From the NCBI RefSeq assembly GCF_024807615.1, contig NZ_JANUCJ010000001.1:248001-312000 (forward strand): a stretch of DNA of 64,000 nucleotides, in the 5' to 3' direction. Every line of letters starts with the position of its first letter. Within the stretch, counting starts at the first letter, position 1. The stretch is from Tsukamurella ocularis (GTDB lineage: Bacteria; Actinomycetota; Actinomycetes; Mycobacteriales; Mycobacteriaceae). Below the pieces are notes generated by a model. It searched no databases and was not told the DNA's origin. It saw only the letters and a program-made list of their open reading frames with translations. This document shows, one piece after another, positions 35,231 through 43,693 of this stretch. Made by a program: the position numbers and the translations under genes.

Positions 35231-37063
35231 TCACGGCCGAAGTTTCAGCCAGCGGTCCAGCACCACCAGCGCCTGTTCCGCGGGCTCCCCGTCCTCGGGC
35301 CGCAGCACCAACTCCGGCCGTTCCGGCGCCTCGTAGGGCGCGCTGATCCCGGTGAACTCGGGGATCTCGCCGGCCCTCGCCTTCGCGTACATGCCCTTGG
35401 GGTCGCGCTGTTCGCACAGCTCGACGGGGGTGTCCACGAACACCTCCACGAAGGGCAGGCCCGCCTGAACGTGCTGCGCGCGGATCCGGTCGCGGTCCTC
35501 GCGGTACGGGCTGATCAGCGAGGCGATCGCCACCGTCCCGGCGTCGGCGAGCAGCTGCGCGACGGCGCCCACGCGCCGCACGTTCTCGGCCCGGTCGGCC
35601 GCGGAGAAGCCCAGGTCGGCGTTGAGGCCGTGCCGCAGGTTGTCGCCGTCGAGCCGGTACGCGGGCACGCCGCGCGCCACCAGTAGTCGCTCGAGCTCGC
35701 ACGCCACCGTCGACTTGCCGGACGCGGAGAGCCCCGTCAGCCAGACGGTGCCGCCCCGCGTGGCGCGGTCCTCCCGCCGCACGGCCGCGCCGTGCCAGAC
35801 GACAGCGGTCGACTTGAGGGTCGGACCGGTGATCATCCCCGCGGCGACGGTCTCGTTGGTCTGCGGGTGCACCAGCACGAAACTGCCGGTGGTGCGGTTG
35901 CGCCGGTACGGGTCGAACAGGACGGGGCGACGGGCCGTGAGCTGCACCCGGCCGATGTCGTTGAGCCCGAGCTCGGCGGCGTCCTGGTCGCGGTGCAGGG
36001 TGCTGGTGTCCAGCCGGTAGTCCAGTGCCTCCACCCGCACGGGCTCGGCGGTGTGTGCGTGCAGCATCCGGTACTCAGCGCCGACGGTGAGCTTCGCGGT
36101 GTCGGAGAACCAGCACAGCGTCGTGTCGAGGTCCGTCGCGGACTGCGGGCGATTCGCGGGCCGGCACAGCACGTCGCCGCGGCCCACGTCGAGGTGGTCG
36201 GCGAGCCGGACGCACGCGGCCTCCCCCGCCTCCAGTCGGTCAGCCTTCGCGCCGCCGGGCCGGTAGAGCTCGGCGACCGTCGTGGTGAAGCCCGACGGGA
36301 GCGCGACCACCTCGTCGCCGACCGCGAACGCCCCGGAGGCGACGGTGCCGGCGACGCCCCGGAAGTCGCTGTCGCGGGGCCGGATCACGTACTGGACCGG
36401 CAGGCGCGCGTCGATGAGGTTCCGATCGCTCACCACGTGCACGTTCTCCAGGTGGTAGAGCAGCGACGGGCCGTCGTACCAGGGGGTGTTCGCCGAGCGC
36501 TCGGTGATGTTGTCGCCGAGGAGCGCGGAGACCGGGATGGCCTCCACGTCGTGCACCTCGAGCTTGGCGGCGAATTCGGCGAACTCGGCGCGGATGGCGT
36601 CGAACCGCGTGCGGTCGAAGTCGACCAGGTCCATCTTGTTGACGCACAGCACGATGTGCTCGACGCCGAGGAGCGAGGTGAGGAAGGTGTGCCGGCGGGA
36701 CTGCCGGGTGAGGCCGTGCCGGGCGTCGACGAGGATCAGCGCGACGTTGGCCGTCGACGCCCCGGTGACCATGTTCCGGGTGTACTGCTCGTGCCCGGGG
36801 GTGTCGGCGAGGATGAACTTCCTCGTGGCGGTGGCGAAGTAGCGGTGGGCGACGTCGATCGTGATGCCCTGTTCCCGTTCGGCCCGCAGGCCGTCGGTGA
36901 GCAGCGCCAGGTCGACGCCCTCCTCGCCGCGGGCGGCGGTGGTGGCGGCGACCGCGCTCAGCTGGTCCTCCAGCACGGATTTGGATTCGAAGAGCAGCCG
37001 TCCGATGAGCGTCGATTTGCCGTCGTCCACGCTGCCGGCCGTCGCGATGCGCAGGATCTCCAT
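35231..37063 (-). CDS. cysNC: Bifunctional sulfate adenylyltransferase large subunit / APS kinase
   Basis: A 610-aa fusion. The N-terminal CysN GTPase has G1 [10 protein letters not shown]3 [12 protein letters not shown] and G4 NKMD, then two β-barrel domains. The C-terminal CysC kinase (from about residue 435) has Walker [10 protein letters not shown] and [10 protein letters not shown]. With CysD it activates sulfate to APS; the CysC half phosphorylates APS to PAPS, the sulfate donor for sulfotransferases. ATG at 37063 shares one base with the cysD stop (TGATG). A PAPS-dependent sulfotransferase is encoded 4 kb away. Confidence 0.95.
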   Translation of the reverse strand: MEILRIATAGSVDDGKSTLIGRLLFESKSVLEDQLSAVAATTAARGEEGVDLALLTDGLRAEREQGITIDVAHRYFATATRKFILADTPGHEQYTRNMVTGASTANVALILVDARHGLTRQSRRHTFLTSLLGVEHIVLCVNKMDLVDFDRTRFDAIRAEFAEFAAKLEVHDVEAIPVSALLGDNITERSANTPWYDGPSLLYHLENVHVVSDRNLIDARLPVQYVIRPRDSDFRGVAGTVASGAFAVGDEVVALPSGFTTTVAELYRPGGAKADRLEAGEAACVRLADHLDVGRGDVLCRPANRPQSATDLDTTLCWFSDTAKLTVGAEYRMLHAHTAEPVRVEALDYRLDTSTLHRDQDAAELGLNDIGRVQLTARRPVLFDPYRRNRTTGSFVLVHPQTNETVAAGMITGPTLKSTAVVWHGAAVRREDRATRGGTVWLTGLSASGKSTVACELERLLVARGVPAYRLDGDNLRHGLNADLGFSAADRAENVRRVGAVAQLLADAGTVAIASLISPYREDRDRIRAQHVQAGLPFVEVFVDTPVELCEQRDPKGMYAKARAGEIPEFTGISAPYEAPERPELVLRPEDGEPAEQALVVLDRWLKLRP

Positions 37064-37977
37064 CAGAAGTAGCCCTCCTTCTTGCGGTCTTCCATTCCGG
37101 CCTCCGAGATCCGGTCGTCGGCGCGGGTCGCGCCGCGCTCGGTGACCCGGGTGGTGGCGACCTCGGCCACGACGGCATCGGGGGTGGCGGCGTCCGATTC
37201 CACTGCGCCGGTGCACGTCGCGTCGCCGACGGTGCGGAACCGCACGGTCCGGCGCTCGGGTGTCTCGCCGGGCAGGGGTACGACGAGCGGCCCCGTGGAC
37301 AGCAGCATCCCGTCGCGCTCGATCACCTCTCGCTCGTGCGCGTAGTACAGCGAGGGCAGGGCGATCGATTCGGCGGCGATGTACTGCCAGATGTCGAGCT
37401 CCGTCCAGTTCGAGAGCGGGAAGACGCGGATGTGCTCACCCTTGCTGTGCAGGCCGTTGAAGATGTTCCACAGCTCGGGCCGCTGCGCGCGGGGGTCCCA
37501 CTGGCCGAAGCGGTCGCGGAAGCTGAAGATCCGCTCCTTGGCGCGCGCCTTGTCCTCGTCGCGACGCGCCCCGCCGAAGGCGGCGTCGAAGCGGTGCTCG
37601 CCGAGGGTGCGGAGCAGCGTCGCGGTCTGCAGCCGGTTGCGGGTGGCGCCGGGCCCGGTGGGCTCGACCACGGCGCCGGAGTCGATGTCGTCCTGCACAC
37701 TGCCGACGACGAGCCGGAGGCCGCGGTCGGCGGCGAGTTCGTCGCGGAAGGCGAGCACCTCGTCGAAGTTGTGCCCGGTATCGATGTGCAACACCGGGAA
37801 CGGGATCGCCGCGGGCCAGGAGGCCTTGGCGGCGAGGTGCACCATGACCACCGAGTCCTTGCCGCCCGAGAACAGCAGCACGGGTCGCTCGAAGGTGGCC
37901 GCCACCTCGCGGAAGACGTACACCGCCTCCGCCTCGAGGAGCCGCAGATGATCCGCGGCGACCGTCGTCTCCACCAC
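37063..37977 (-). CDS. cysD: Sulfate adenylyltransferase small subunit
   Basis: A 304-aa member of the PAPS-reductase/CysD fold, which forms APS from ATP and sulfate with Cys[18 protein letters not shown] is the PP-loop and the C-terminal [10 protein letters not shown] is diagnostic. I start it at GTG 37977, preceded by GGAGG at 5 nt; this gives a length like the E. coli enzyme, whereas an in-frame ATG 23 codons earlier runs through the palindrome at 37998–38014 and is unlikely. First gene of cysD–cysNC. Confidence 0.92.
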   Translation of the reverse strand: MVETTVAADHLRLLEAEAVYVFREVAATFERPVLLFSGGKDSVVMVHLAAKASWPAAIPFPVLHIDTGHNFDEVLAFRDELAADRGLRLVVGSVQDDIDSGAVVEPTGPGATRNRLQTATLLRTLGEHRFDAAFGGARRDEDKARAKERIFSFRDRFGQWDPRAQRPELWNIFNGLHSKGEHIRVFPLSNWTELDIWQYIAAESIALPSLYYAHEREVIERDGMLLSTGPLVVPLPGETPERRTVRFRTVGDATCTGAVESDAATPDAVVAEVATTRVTERGATRADDRISEAGMEDRKKEGYF

Positions 37978-37997
37978 TCCAACCTCCGGTTCATATT

Positions 37998-38042
37998 TGG
38001 ACCGCTTTGGTCCATTTCTGTTCCGGAGATTAGGACCTGTTC
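37998..38042 (-). promoter_or_regulatory. cysD upstream elements: palindrome and IclR-type half-site
   Basis: TGGACC-gcttt-GGTCCA (37998–38014) is a perfect 6-5-6 inverted repeat. Upstream on the minus strand GAACAGGTCCTA (38042 to 38031) differs at one base from GAACAGGTTCTA in front of the DUF1214 operon. The IclR gene lies between the two. Co-regulation is inferred. Confidence 0.5.
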
Positions 38043-38060
38043 TCACATGCTGTCAACACG

Positions 38061-38978
38061 TCAGCGGCGGGGCTTGCGGCCCCCGATGCGGACGGTGATC
38101 CGGTCGGCGGCGGCGATCAGCGCGGATGCCCGCTCCGCGATGCCGCGCTCGTCGAGCTCGGCGCTGACGTACAGGCTCGCGACCATGGCCTGCGTGCCGT
38201 CGCCGTCGTAGACCGGCGCCGAGATGACGCTGACGTTCCGCGCCGCGCCCGCCTCCCCCGCGTCGCCCCGCAGGTGGACGCGGTCGCCGATACCGGCGAC
38301 CACCTCACCGAGCAGCGCCCGCAGCTCCGCCGGGATGTCGCCGGGCACGCCCGCCATGAGCCGGTACAGCTGCTGCCCCGCGGGGGTGAGCAGCTCCACG
38401 AGGTAGCCGTCCGCGCGACACGCCTCGATGACCCGGGCCAGCCGGTCGCCGTCGCCCCGGAGCCGGTCGCGGGCCAGCCACCGCTCCAGCCGCCCGGTGC
38501 GGTCCCAGAGCACGTACATCAAGCCGATCGGCGGAGTGAACGGGTAGCTGTCGCCCACTCTCACCATCGCCGGGCGGCCGGGATCGACGGCCACGTCGAG
38601 CACCGTCACCCGGTCACCGACGACGCCGGACAGCGACACCGGATGCCCGAACGCCTCCCACAGGCCGGCCAGAATGTCGCCGCCCGCGGGATCGGCCCGC
38701 AGGGACGTCCGGGCCGCCCTACCGAGCGGGATCAGGGCGGGCCCCAGGCGGTAGGTCTTGTCCCGGACGTCGCGGATCAGGTACCCCGATTCGACCAGGG
38801 TGGCGGCGATGCCGAGGCAGGTGGGCTTGCTCAGCCCCACGCGCCGGGCGAGGTCGGAGATCCCGAATCGCTCGCGCTCGTGCCGGGACAGGAACTCCAG
38901 CACCGCCACCACCCGCTCGGTCGGGGGCGAGGTCCGGCCCGCCGCGCCCCGCTCCGCGGATTCCACCGGTTCCGTCAT
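38061..38978 (-). CDS. IclR family transcriptional regulator
   Basis: A 305-aa regulator with the IclR winged helix (ERVVAVLEFLSRHERERFGISDLARRVGLSKPTCLGIAATLVESGYL, residues about 20–68) and an effector domain (GDRVTVLDVAVDPG…DGYLVELLTPAGQQLYRL…NVSVISAPVYDGDGTQAMVASLYV). ATG at 38978 is chosen for its GGGAG box. It lies between cysD–cysNC and a divergent DUF1214–SDR–sulfotransferase operon and probably regulates one or both. Ligand unknown. Confidence 0.9.
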   Translation of the reverse strand: MTEPVESAERGAAGRTSPPTERVVAVLEFLSRHERERFGISDLARRVGLSKPTCLGIAATLVESGYLIRDVRDKTYRLGPALIPLGRAARTSLRADPAGGDILAGLWEAFGHPVSLSGVVGDRVTVLDVAVDPGRPAMVRVGDSYPFTPPIGLMYVLWDRTGRLERWLARDRLRGDGDRLARVIEACRADGYLVELLTPAGQQLYRLMAGVPGDIPAELRALLGEVVAGIGDRVHLRGDAGEAGAARNVSVISAPVYDGDGTQAMVASLYVSAELDERGIAERASALIAAADRITVRIGGRKPRR

Positions 38979-39021
38979 CGCCACTCCCTTGACACTCCTC
39001 GACACCTGCGCCTACGGTCTG

Positions 39022-39057
39022 GAACAGGTTCTACCACACTGGTCCACATTTGTACCA
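39022..39057 (+). promoter_or_regulatory. Probable IclR operator before the DUF1214–sulfotransferase operon
   Basis: GAACAGGTTCTA (39022–39033) contains the dyad GAAC-AG-GTTC. It is followed by an imperfect palindrome, TGGTCCACATTTGTACCA (39040–39057), with two mismatched pairs. Both lie in the 93-bp gap between iclR and the operon. The first element recurs, one base different, before cysD. Confidence 0.55.
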
Positions 39058-39071
39058 CTATCGGAGGTGGG

Positions 39072-40238
39072 ATGTACAGCGATTCGCTCGTCGCGGCGAT
39101 CACTGAGGCCGAGGGCCTCGTCGCCGCGGCACCGCACATCGAGACCGAGGCCGACCTGCTCGAAGGTCTGCAATACCTCGCGCAGGGCGTGGCGGCCTGC
39201 GTGCACGGCGCCTTCCATTTCGACAAGGATCACCCGTTCCTGCTCAGTGGCACCGGGCCGTTCACCAAGATGGGCCTCGACAACCCGGACACGCTGTACT
39301 TCGGCGCGCGGGTCGATGGCGCACACGAGTACGTCGTGACCGGGCGCCGCGGCACCACCGCTGACATCAGCTTCCAGGTACTGGGCGGCGGCGAGTACAC
39401 CGACGACAACGTGCCGGCCAGTACCGTCGCCTTCGACGACCGCGAGCTGACCGTGGACGCCGACGGCCGGTTCGAGGTCCGCTTCGGCCCGGGCGAGGCC
39501 GTCCCCGGCTCCTACTACCGGCTCCCGCCCGGCAAGGCGCAGTTGGTGATCCGCGAGGTCTTCGACGACTGGTCGGCGGAGCGCAGCACCTTCGCGATCG
39601 CGCGCGCCGACACCGCGGGCACTGCCCCGCCCCCGATCACCCCCGAGCTCATGGCCAAGCGCTACGCCGCCGCGGGCAAGCAGCTGGTGAACCGCGTGAA
39701 GACCTGGCTGCAGTTCCCCAAGTGGTTCTACGACCCACTCCCCGTGAACACGCTGACGGCCCCGCGGCTCACGCCCGGCGGCCTCGCCACCCAGTTCTCC
39801 TCGGTCGGGCACTACGACCTCGCCGACGACCAGGCGCTCATCATCACGGTCCCGCGCGGTGACGCGCCGTACCTGGGCTTCCAGCTCGGCAGCCGCTGGT
39901 ACATCTCGCTCGACTACATCCACCACCAGACCTCGCTCAACGGTGCCCAGGCGCAGGTGGATCCGGACGGCATGATCCGCATCGTGGTGTCGGAGAACGA
40001 TCCCGGTGTCACCAACTGGGTCGAAACGCTCGGGCACCGTCGGGGCTACCTCCAGTTCCGCTGGCAGCGCATCGACTCCCCGCTCACTCCCGCCGATGGC
40101 CCCATCGCGCAGGTGGTTCCACTCACGGACGTCGCGCAGCACCTCCCCCACTACGCCTCCAACCGCATCGACGGCGCCGCGTGGCACGCCCGGATCGCGG
40201 AGCGGGCGCGGCTCGTCGGCGAAAGGATGGTCGGCTGA
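39072..40238 (+). CDS. DUF1214 domain-containing protein
   Basis: A 388-aa protein without signal peptide or membrane helix. The N-terminal half has YLAQGVAACVHGAFHFDKDHPFLLSGTGPFTKMGLDNPDTLYFGARVDG; the DUF1214 part is at the C-terminus (GLATQFSSVGHYDLADDQALIITVPRG…LGFQLGSRWYISLDYIHHQTSLNGAQAQVDPDG). Members occur widely in mycobacteria beside oxidoreductases; no reaction is known to me. GGAGGTGGG precedes the ATG. It is coupled by one base to the SDR, so it is part of the sulfotransferase operon. Confidence 0.8.
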   Translation: MYSDSLVAAITEAEGLVAAAPHIETEADLLEGLQYLAQGVAACVHGAFHFDKDHPFLLSGTGPFTKMGLDNPDTLYFGARVDGAHEYVVTGRRGTTADISFQVLGGGEYTDDNVPASTVAFDDRELTVDADGRFEVRFGPGEAVPGSYYRLPPGKAQLVIREVFDDWSAERSTFAIARADTAGTAPPPITPELMAKRYAAAGKQLVNRVKTWLQFPKWFYDPLPVNTLTAPRLTPGGLATQFSSVGHYDLADDQALIITVPRGDAPYLGFQLGSRWYISLDYIHHQTSLNGAQAQVDPDGMIRIVVSENDPGVTNWVETLGHRRGYLQFRWQRIDSPLTPADGPIAQVVPLTDVAQHLPHYASNRIDGAAWHARIAERARLVGERMVG

Positions 40239-41017
40239 TGGCAGGACTGGGACTGGACGGCAGGGTCGTCGTCATCGCGGGGGCGGGGCCGGCCCTGGGC
40301 GCCACCCTCGCCCGACGGTTCGCCGACGAGGCCGCGCAGGTGGTCCTCGTCGCGCGGACCGCGGAGCGGCTCGAGGCGATGGCCGCCGAGATCGACGGTG
40401 CCGTCGCGATCCCCGCGGACATCACCGACGAGGGGTCGCTCGCCGCGCTGGCGACGCAGGTGCAGGAGCGGTTCGGCCGGGTCGACGCGGTGGTCAACAA
40501 CGCGTTCACGTACCCGTCGATGCAGCGGCTCGTGAAGACCGACCCGGCGCACATCCTGCAGAGCGTCGACCTCATGGCACTCGGCGCGCTGCGCACCGTG
40601 CTCGCCTTCCGCGAGGCCCTGGCAGCCGCGGACGGCGGCGGCGCGGTGGTCAACGTGAACTCGATGGTGATCCGCCACTCGGACCTGCGCTACGGCGGTT
40701 ACAAGGCCGGAAAGACGGCGCAGCTCGCGCTCGCGCAGTCCCTCGCCACCGAACTCGGCCCCGAGGGCATCCGGATCAATTCCGTGGTGCCGGGGTGGAT
40801 CTGGGGCGACACGCTCAAGGCCTACTTCGAGTACCGCGCGAGCACCAAGGGTGTCACGGTCGAGGAGGACTACGCCGATGCGGCGAAGAACTCCGACCTG
40901 CGACGCCTACCCACCGAGGACGAGGTGGCCTCCGCCGTCCTGTTCCTCGCCTCCCCTCGCGCGTCCGGCATCACCGGCCAGACGCTCGACGTCAACTGCG
41001 GAGAATTCCATGTCTGA
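40238..41017 (+). CDS. SDR family oxidoreductase
   Basis: A 259-aa classical short-chain dehydrogenase. The cofactor motif VIAGAGPALGATLARRF is slightly atypical but complete; VVNNAF, NVNSM and YKAGK supply the structural Asn, catalytic Ser and Tyr-x-x-x-Lys. The C-terminus, SPRASGITGQTLDVNCGEFH, is normal. An alcohol or ketone is the expected substrate, possibly one that its neighbour then sulfates. The start shares one base with DUF1214 and the end overlaps the sulfotransferase by 8 nt. Confidence 0.88.
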   Translation: MAGLGLDGRVVVIAGAGPALGATLARRFADEAAQVVLVARTAERLEAMAAEIDGAVAIPADITDEGSLAALATQVQERFGRVDAVVNNAFTYPSMQRLVKTDPAHILQSVDLMALGALRTVLAFREALAAADGGGAVVNVNSMVIRHSDLRYGGYKAGKTAQLALAQSLATELGPEGIRINSVVPGWIWGDTLKAYFEYRASTKGVTVEEDYADAAKNSDLRRLPTEDEVASAVLFLASPRASGITGQTLDVNCGEFHV

Positions 41018-42167
41018 GATCACCACCTCCGTCGGCACCGTCGACGACCTGCACGAGTCCGCGATGCGCCGCACCGGGCTGAGCGACTTCGGCGACCCGT
41101 CGGACGGCTACCGCGAGGCCCTGCAGGTACTGCTGGACTCCTACCGCGACGAGGCGGCGCTCACCGAGCTCGGCTCCAAGCTCTCCCGCGTCTTCCTGCG
41201 CGGCGCGCTCTCCGCGCGCCTCATCAGCGAGGCGGCGTTCGCGGCGAACCCGGGCCACGCCGCCGTCGCCGTCGAGCGGCCGATGTTCGTCACCGGCCTC
41301 CCTCGCTCGGGGACGACGGCCCTGCACCGCCTCCTCGACGCCGATCCCGGCAATCAGGGTCTGCAGATGTGGCTCGCGGAGGTGCCGCAGCCCCGGCCCC
41401 CGCGCGAGACCTGGGCCGAGAACCCCGTCTACCAGCTCCTCGACGAGCAGTACGCGCAGCACCACACCGAGCATCCCGAATTCATGGGGCTGCACTACAT
41501 GTCGGCCTCGGAGGTCGAGGAGTGCTGGCAGTTGCTGCGCCAGTCGGTGCACTCGGTCTCCTACGAATGCCTGGCGCACGTCCCGTCGTACGCGGGCTGG
41601 CTGGCGGAGCAGGACTGGACGCCCGCGTACCGTCGGCACAAGCGGAACCTGCAGCTGATCGGCATGAACGATCCAGGCAAGCGGTGGGTGCTCAAGAACC
41701 CGAGCCACCTGTTCGCGCTCGACGCGGTACTCGAGGTGTACCCGGACGCGCTGATCGTGCAATGCCACCGCCCGGCCGAGACGATCATCGCCTCCGTCTG
41801 CTCGCTGGCGCAGCACGCGACCGACGGCTGGTCGACGACCTTCACCGGCGCGACGATCGGGGCGGACCAGTTGGACACCTGGGCCCGCGGGCTCGATGCC
41901 TACGACGAGGCCCGCGCCCGGCACACCTCCGCCGGCCGCGGAGCCCAGTTCGTGGACGTGGACTACCGCGACCTCGTCGCCGACCCGCTCGGCACCGTCG
42001 GAACCATCTACGACTCCTTCGGCCTGGACCTGACCGATGATGCGCGGCAGGCGATGTCGGCGATGCACGACGCCAGCCGCTCCGGCGCCCGCCGCCCCAA
42101 CCACACGTACGCACTGGAGGACTACGGCCTCGCGAAGGAATCGGTGCGCGCGCGTTTCACCCGCTGA
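41010..42167 (+). CDS. PAPS-dependent sulfotransferase (Sulfotransfer_3 type)
   Basis: A 385-aa cytosolic sulfotransferase. The 5'-phosphosulfate loop is VTGLPRSGTTALHRLL (residues about 93–108) and the 3'-phosphate site is QCHRPAETIIASVCSL, with conserved Arg and Ser. KRWVLKNPSHLFALDAVLEVYPDA is the central family block. It transfers sulfate from PAPS to an unknown hydroxylated acceptor. The gene overlaps the SDR by 8 nt and is followed by a strong inverted repeat. CysNC, the PAPS maker, lies beyond the intervening IclR gene. Confidence 0.88.
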   Translation: MSEITTSVGTVDDLHESAMRRTGLSDFGDPSDGYREALQVLLDSYRDEAALTELGSKLSRVFLRGALSARLISEAAFAANPGHAAVAVERPMFVTGLPRSGTTALHRLLDADPGNQGLQMWLAEVPQPRPPRETWAENPVYQLLDEQYAQHHTEHPEFMGLHYMSASEVEECWQLLRQSVHSVSYECLAHVPSYAGWLAEQDWTPAYRRHKRNLQLIGMNDPGKRWVLKNPSHLFALDAVLEVYPDALIVQCHRPAETIIASVCSLAQHATDGWSTTFTGATIGADQLDTWARGLDAYDEARARHTSAGRGAQFVDVDYRDLVADPLGTVGTIYDSFGLDLTDDARQAMSAMHDASRSGARRPNHTYALEDYGLAKESVRARFTR

Positions 42168-42169
42168 CA

Positions 42170-42235
42170 GAATTGAACACCGTTTCCGTTCGACGAAACC
42201 ACAGGTCACGCTGAACAGAAACGGTGTTCAAATTC
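42170..42235. terminator. Large inverted repeat between sulfotransferase gene and dctA
   Basis: GAATTGAACACCGTTTC (42170–42186) pairs with GAAACGGTGTTCAAATTC (42218–42235), perfect apart from one extra A, around a 31-nt loop. It sits between convergent gene ends, so a bidirectional terminator is the simplest role. An alternative short stem, GTTTC (42182–42186) with GAAAC (42195–42199), would compete with it. The arms are AT-richer than the surroundings. Confidence 0.6.
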
Positions 42236-42246
42236 GGGAGGTGGGG

Positions 42247-43593
42247 TCAGTGCGCGGCGGCCACCTTCGCGTCCGGAGCGGGCGGGGCTTCCGTTCCGTG
42301 GTCGTCGACCATCGTCGCCTCGTCGAACGGGTCCTGCTTGTCGAGCACGCGCTGCGTCTGCGCCAGGTCGACGGTGGAGGTCCACTTGCCGATGAGCAGA
42401 GTGGCGATCGCGTTGCCGGAGAAGTTGGTGAGCGCGCGCGCCTCCGACATGAACCGGTCGATGCCGACGATCACGCTGACGCCGCCCAGCAGCTCGGGGC
42501 GATGGCTCTGCAGGCCGCCGGCCAACGTCGCGAGGCCGGCGCCGGTGACACCGGCGGCGCCCTTGGAGGCGATCATCATGAACAGCAGCAACGAGAACTG
42601 CTCCGCGTAGCTCAGCGGCGAGCCCATCGCGTCGGCGATGAACAGCGACGCCATCGTGAGGTAGATCGCGGTGCCGTCGAGGTTGAAGGAGTAGCCGGTG
42701 GGGACCACGATGCCGACCGTCGTCTTCTCGACGCCCGCATGCTCCATCTTGGCGATCAGCCGCGGCAACGCCGACTCGCTGGAACTGGTCGCGACGATCA
42801 GCAGGTACTCGCGCCCGAGGTAGCGGGCCAGCTTGAACACCGACAGGCCGGTGACGAAGCGGAGCAGCGAGCCGAGGACCACGAAGACGAACAGCGCGCA
42901 GGTGATGTAGAAGGCGAGCATCAGCCAGCCGAGCTGGATGACGGCGTCGAAGCCCGTCGCCCCGACCACGGCCGCCATCGCACCGAAGGCGCCCACGGGG
43001 GCCAGCCACAGCACCATCACCAGCACGCGGAAGACCAGCTTCTGCAGCACTCCGATCGCGCGCACCACGGGCTCGCCCGCCGGGCCCATGGCCTGCAGCG
43101 CGAAGCCCACGAGCAGCGCCACAAAGAGCGCCTGCAAGACGCTCCCGGCGGTGAGCGCCGAGAACAGCGTCTCGGGCACGATCCCCTGGACGAAGCCCCA
43201 CGTGCCACCAGCGGCGTGCGCCTGGTCCGCGTACTTCGCGCCGACCGTCGGGTCGGCGTGGATGCCGAGGCCGGTACCGGGCTTGAGCAGGTTGCCCACC
43301 ACGATGCCGATGCCCAGCGCGAAGGTCGACATCCCGATGAAGTAGCCGAGCGCCAGCCCGCCGATTTTGCCGACGCTGGCCGCGGCCCGCACGGAACCGA
43401 TGCCGAGCACGATGGTGCAGAAGATCACCGGGCTGATCATCATCTTGATCAGGCTGACGAAAAGGTCGCCGAGGGGTTTGAGTCCCTTGCCGAACTCGGG
43501 GGCCACCAGGCCCACGATCACGCCGGCCACCACGGCGATGATCACCGCGATGTAGAGCCAGTGCGTCCGGTCGCGTTTTCCTTGAGCCGCCAC
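42247..43593 (-). CDS. dctA: C4-dicarboxylate/proton (sodium) symporter DctA
   Basis: A 448-aa DAACS transporter. ISPVIFCTIVLGIGSV, VATSSSESALPRLI, VPTGYSFNLDGTAIYLTMASLFIADA and MIASKGAAGVTGAGLATLA are the re-entrant loop and TM7/8 signatures of DctA/GltP. GTG at 43593 is chosen because AAGGAGG sits 5 nt upstream. Uptake of succinate, fumarate or malate is expected. It diverges from a CitA/DcuS-like sensor kinase, which is the usual dicarboxylate-sensing arrangement. A Crp/GlxR-like site lies in the shared promoter. Confidence 0.92.
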   Translation of the reverse strand: MAAQGKRDRTHWLYIAVIIAVVAGVIVGLVAPEFGKGLKPLGDLFVSLIKMMISPVIFCTIVLGIGSVRAAASVGKIGGLALGYFIGMSTFALGIGIVVGNLLKPGTGLGIHADPTVGAKYADQAHAAGGTWGFVQGIVPETLFSALTAGSVLQALFVALLVGFALQAMGPAGEPVVRAIGVLQKLVFRVLVMVLWLAPVGAFGAMAAVVGATGFDAVIQLGWLMLAFYITCALFVFVVLGSLLRFVTGLSVFKLARYLGREYLLIVATSSSESALPRLIAKMEHAGVEKTTVGIVVPTGYSFNLDGTAIYLTMASLFIADAMGSPLSYAEQFSLLLFMMIASKGAAGVTGAGLATLAGGLQSHRPELLGGVSVIVGIDRFMSEARALTNFSGNAIATLLIGKWTSTVDLAQTQRVLDKQDPFDEATMVDDHGTEAPPAPDAKVAAAH

Positions 43594-43647
43594 GGCGTCC
43601 TCCTTGGTCGATGGGCCTGAATCGGCCTGGATCGATAGTGCGAGAAC

Positions 43648-43663
43648 TGTGACCTGCAGCACA
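43648..43663. promoter_or_regulatory. Crp/GlxR-type site in dctA–kinase intergenic region
   Basis: TGTGACCTGCAGCACA fits TGTGA-N6-TCACA with one deviation (GCACA). It is centred about 60 bp upstream of the dctA GTG and 38 bp upstream of the kinase GTG. cAMP-dependent control of dicarboxylate uptake is known for dctA in corynebacteria (from memory). Confidence 0.45.
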
Positions 43664-43693
43664 GCTTGTGTTCATTGTGTAAACGTCTTCATC

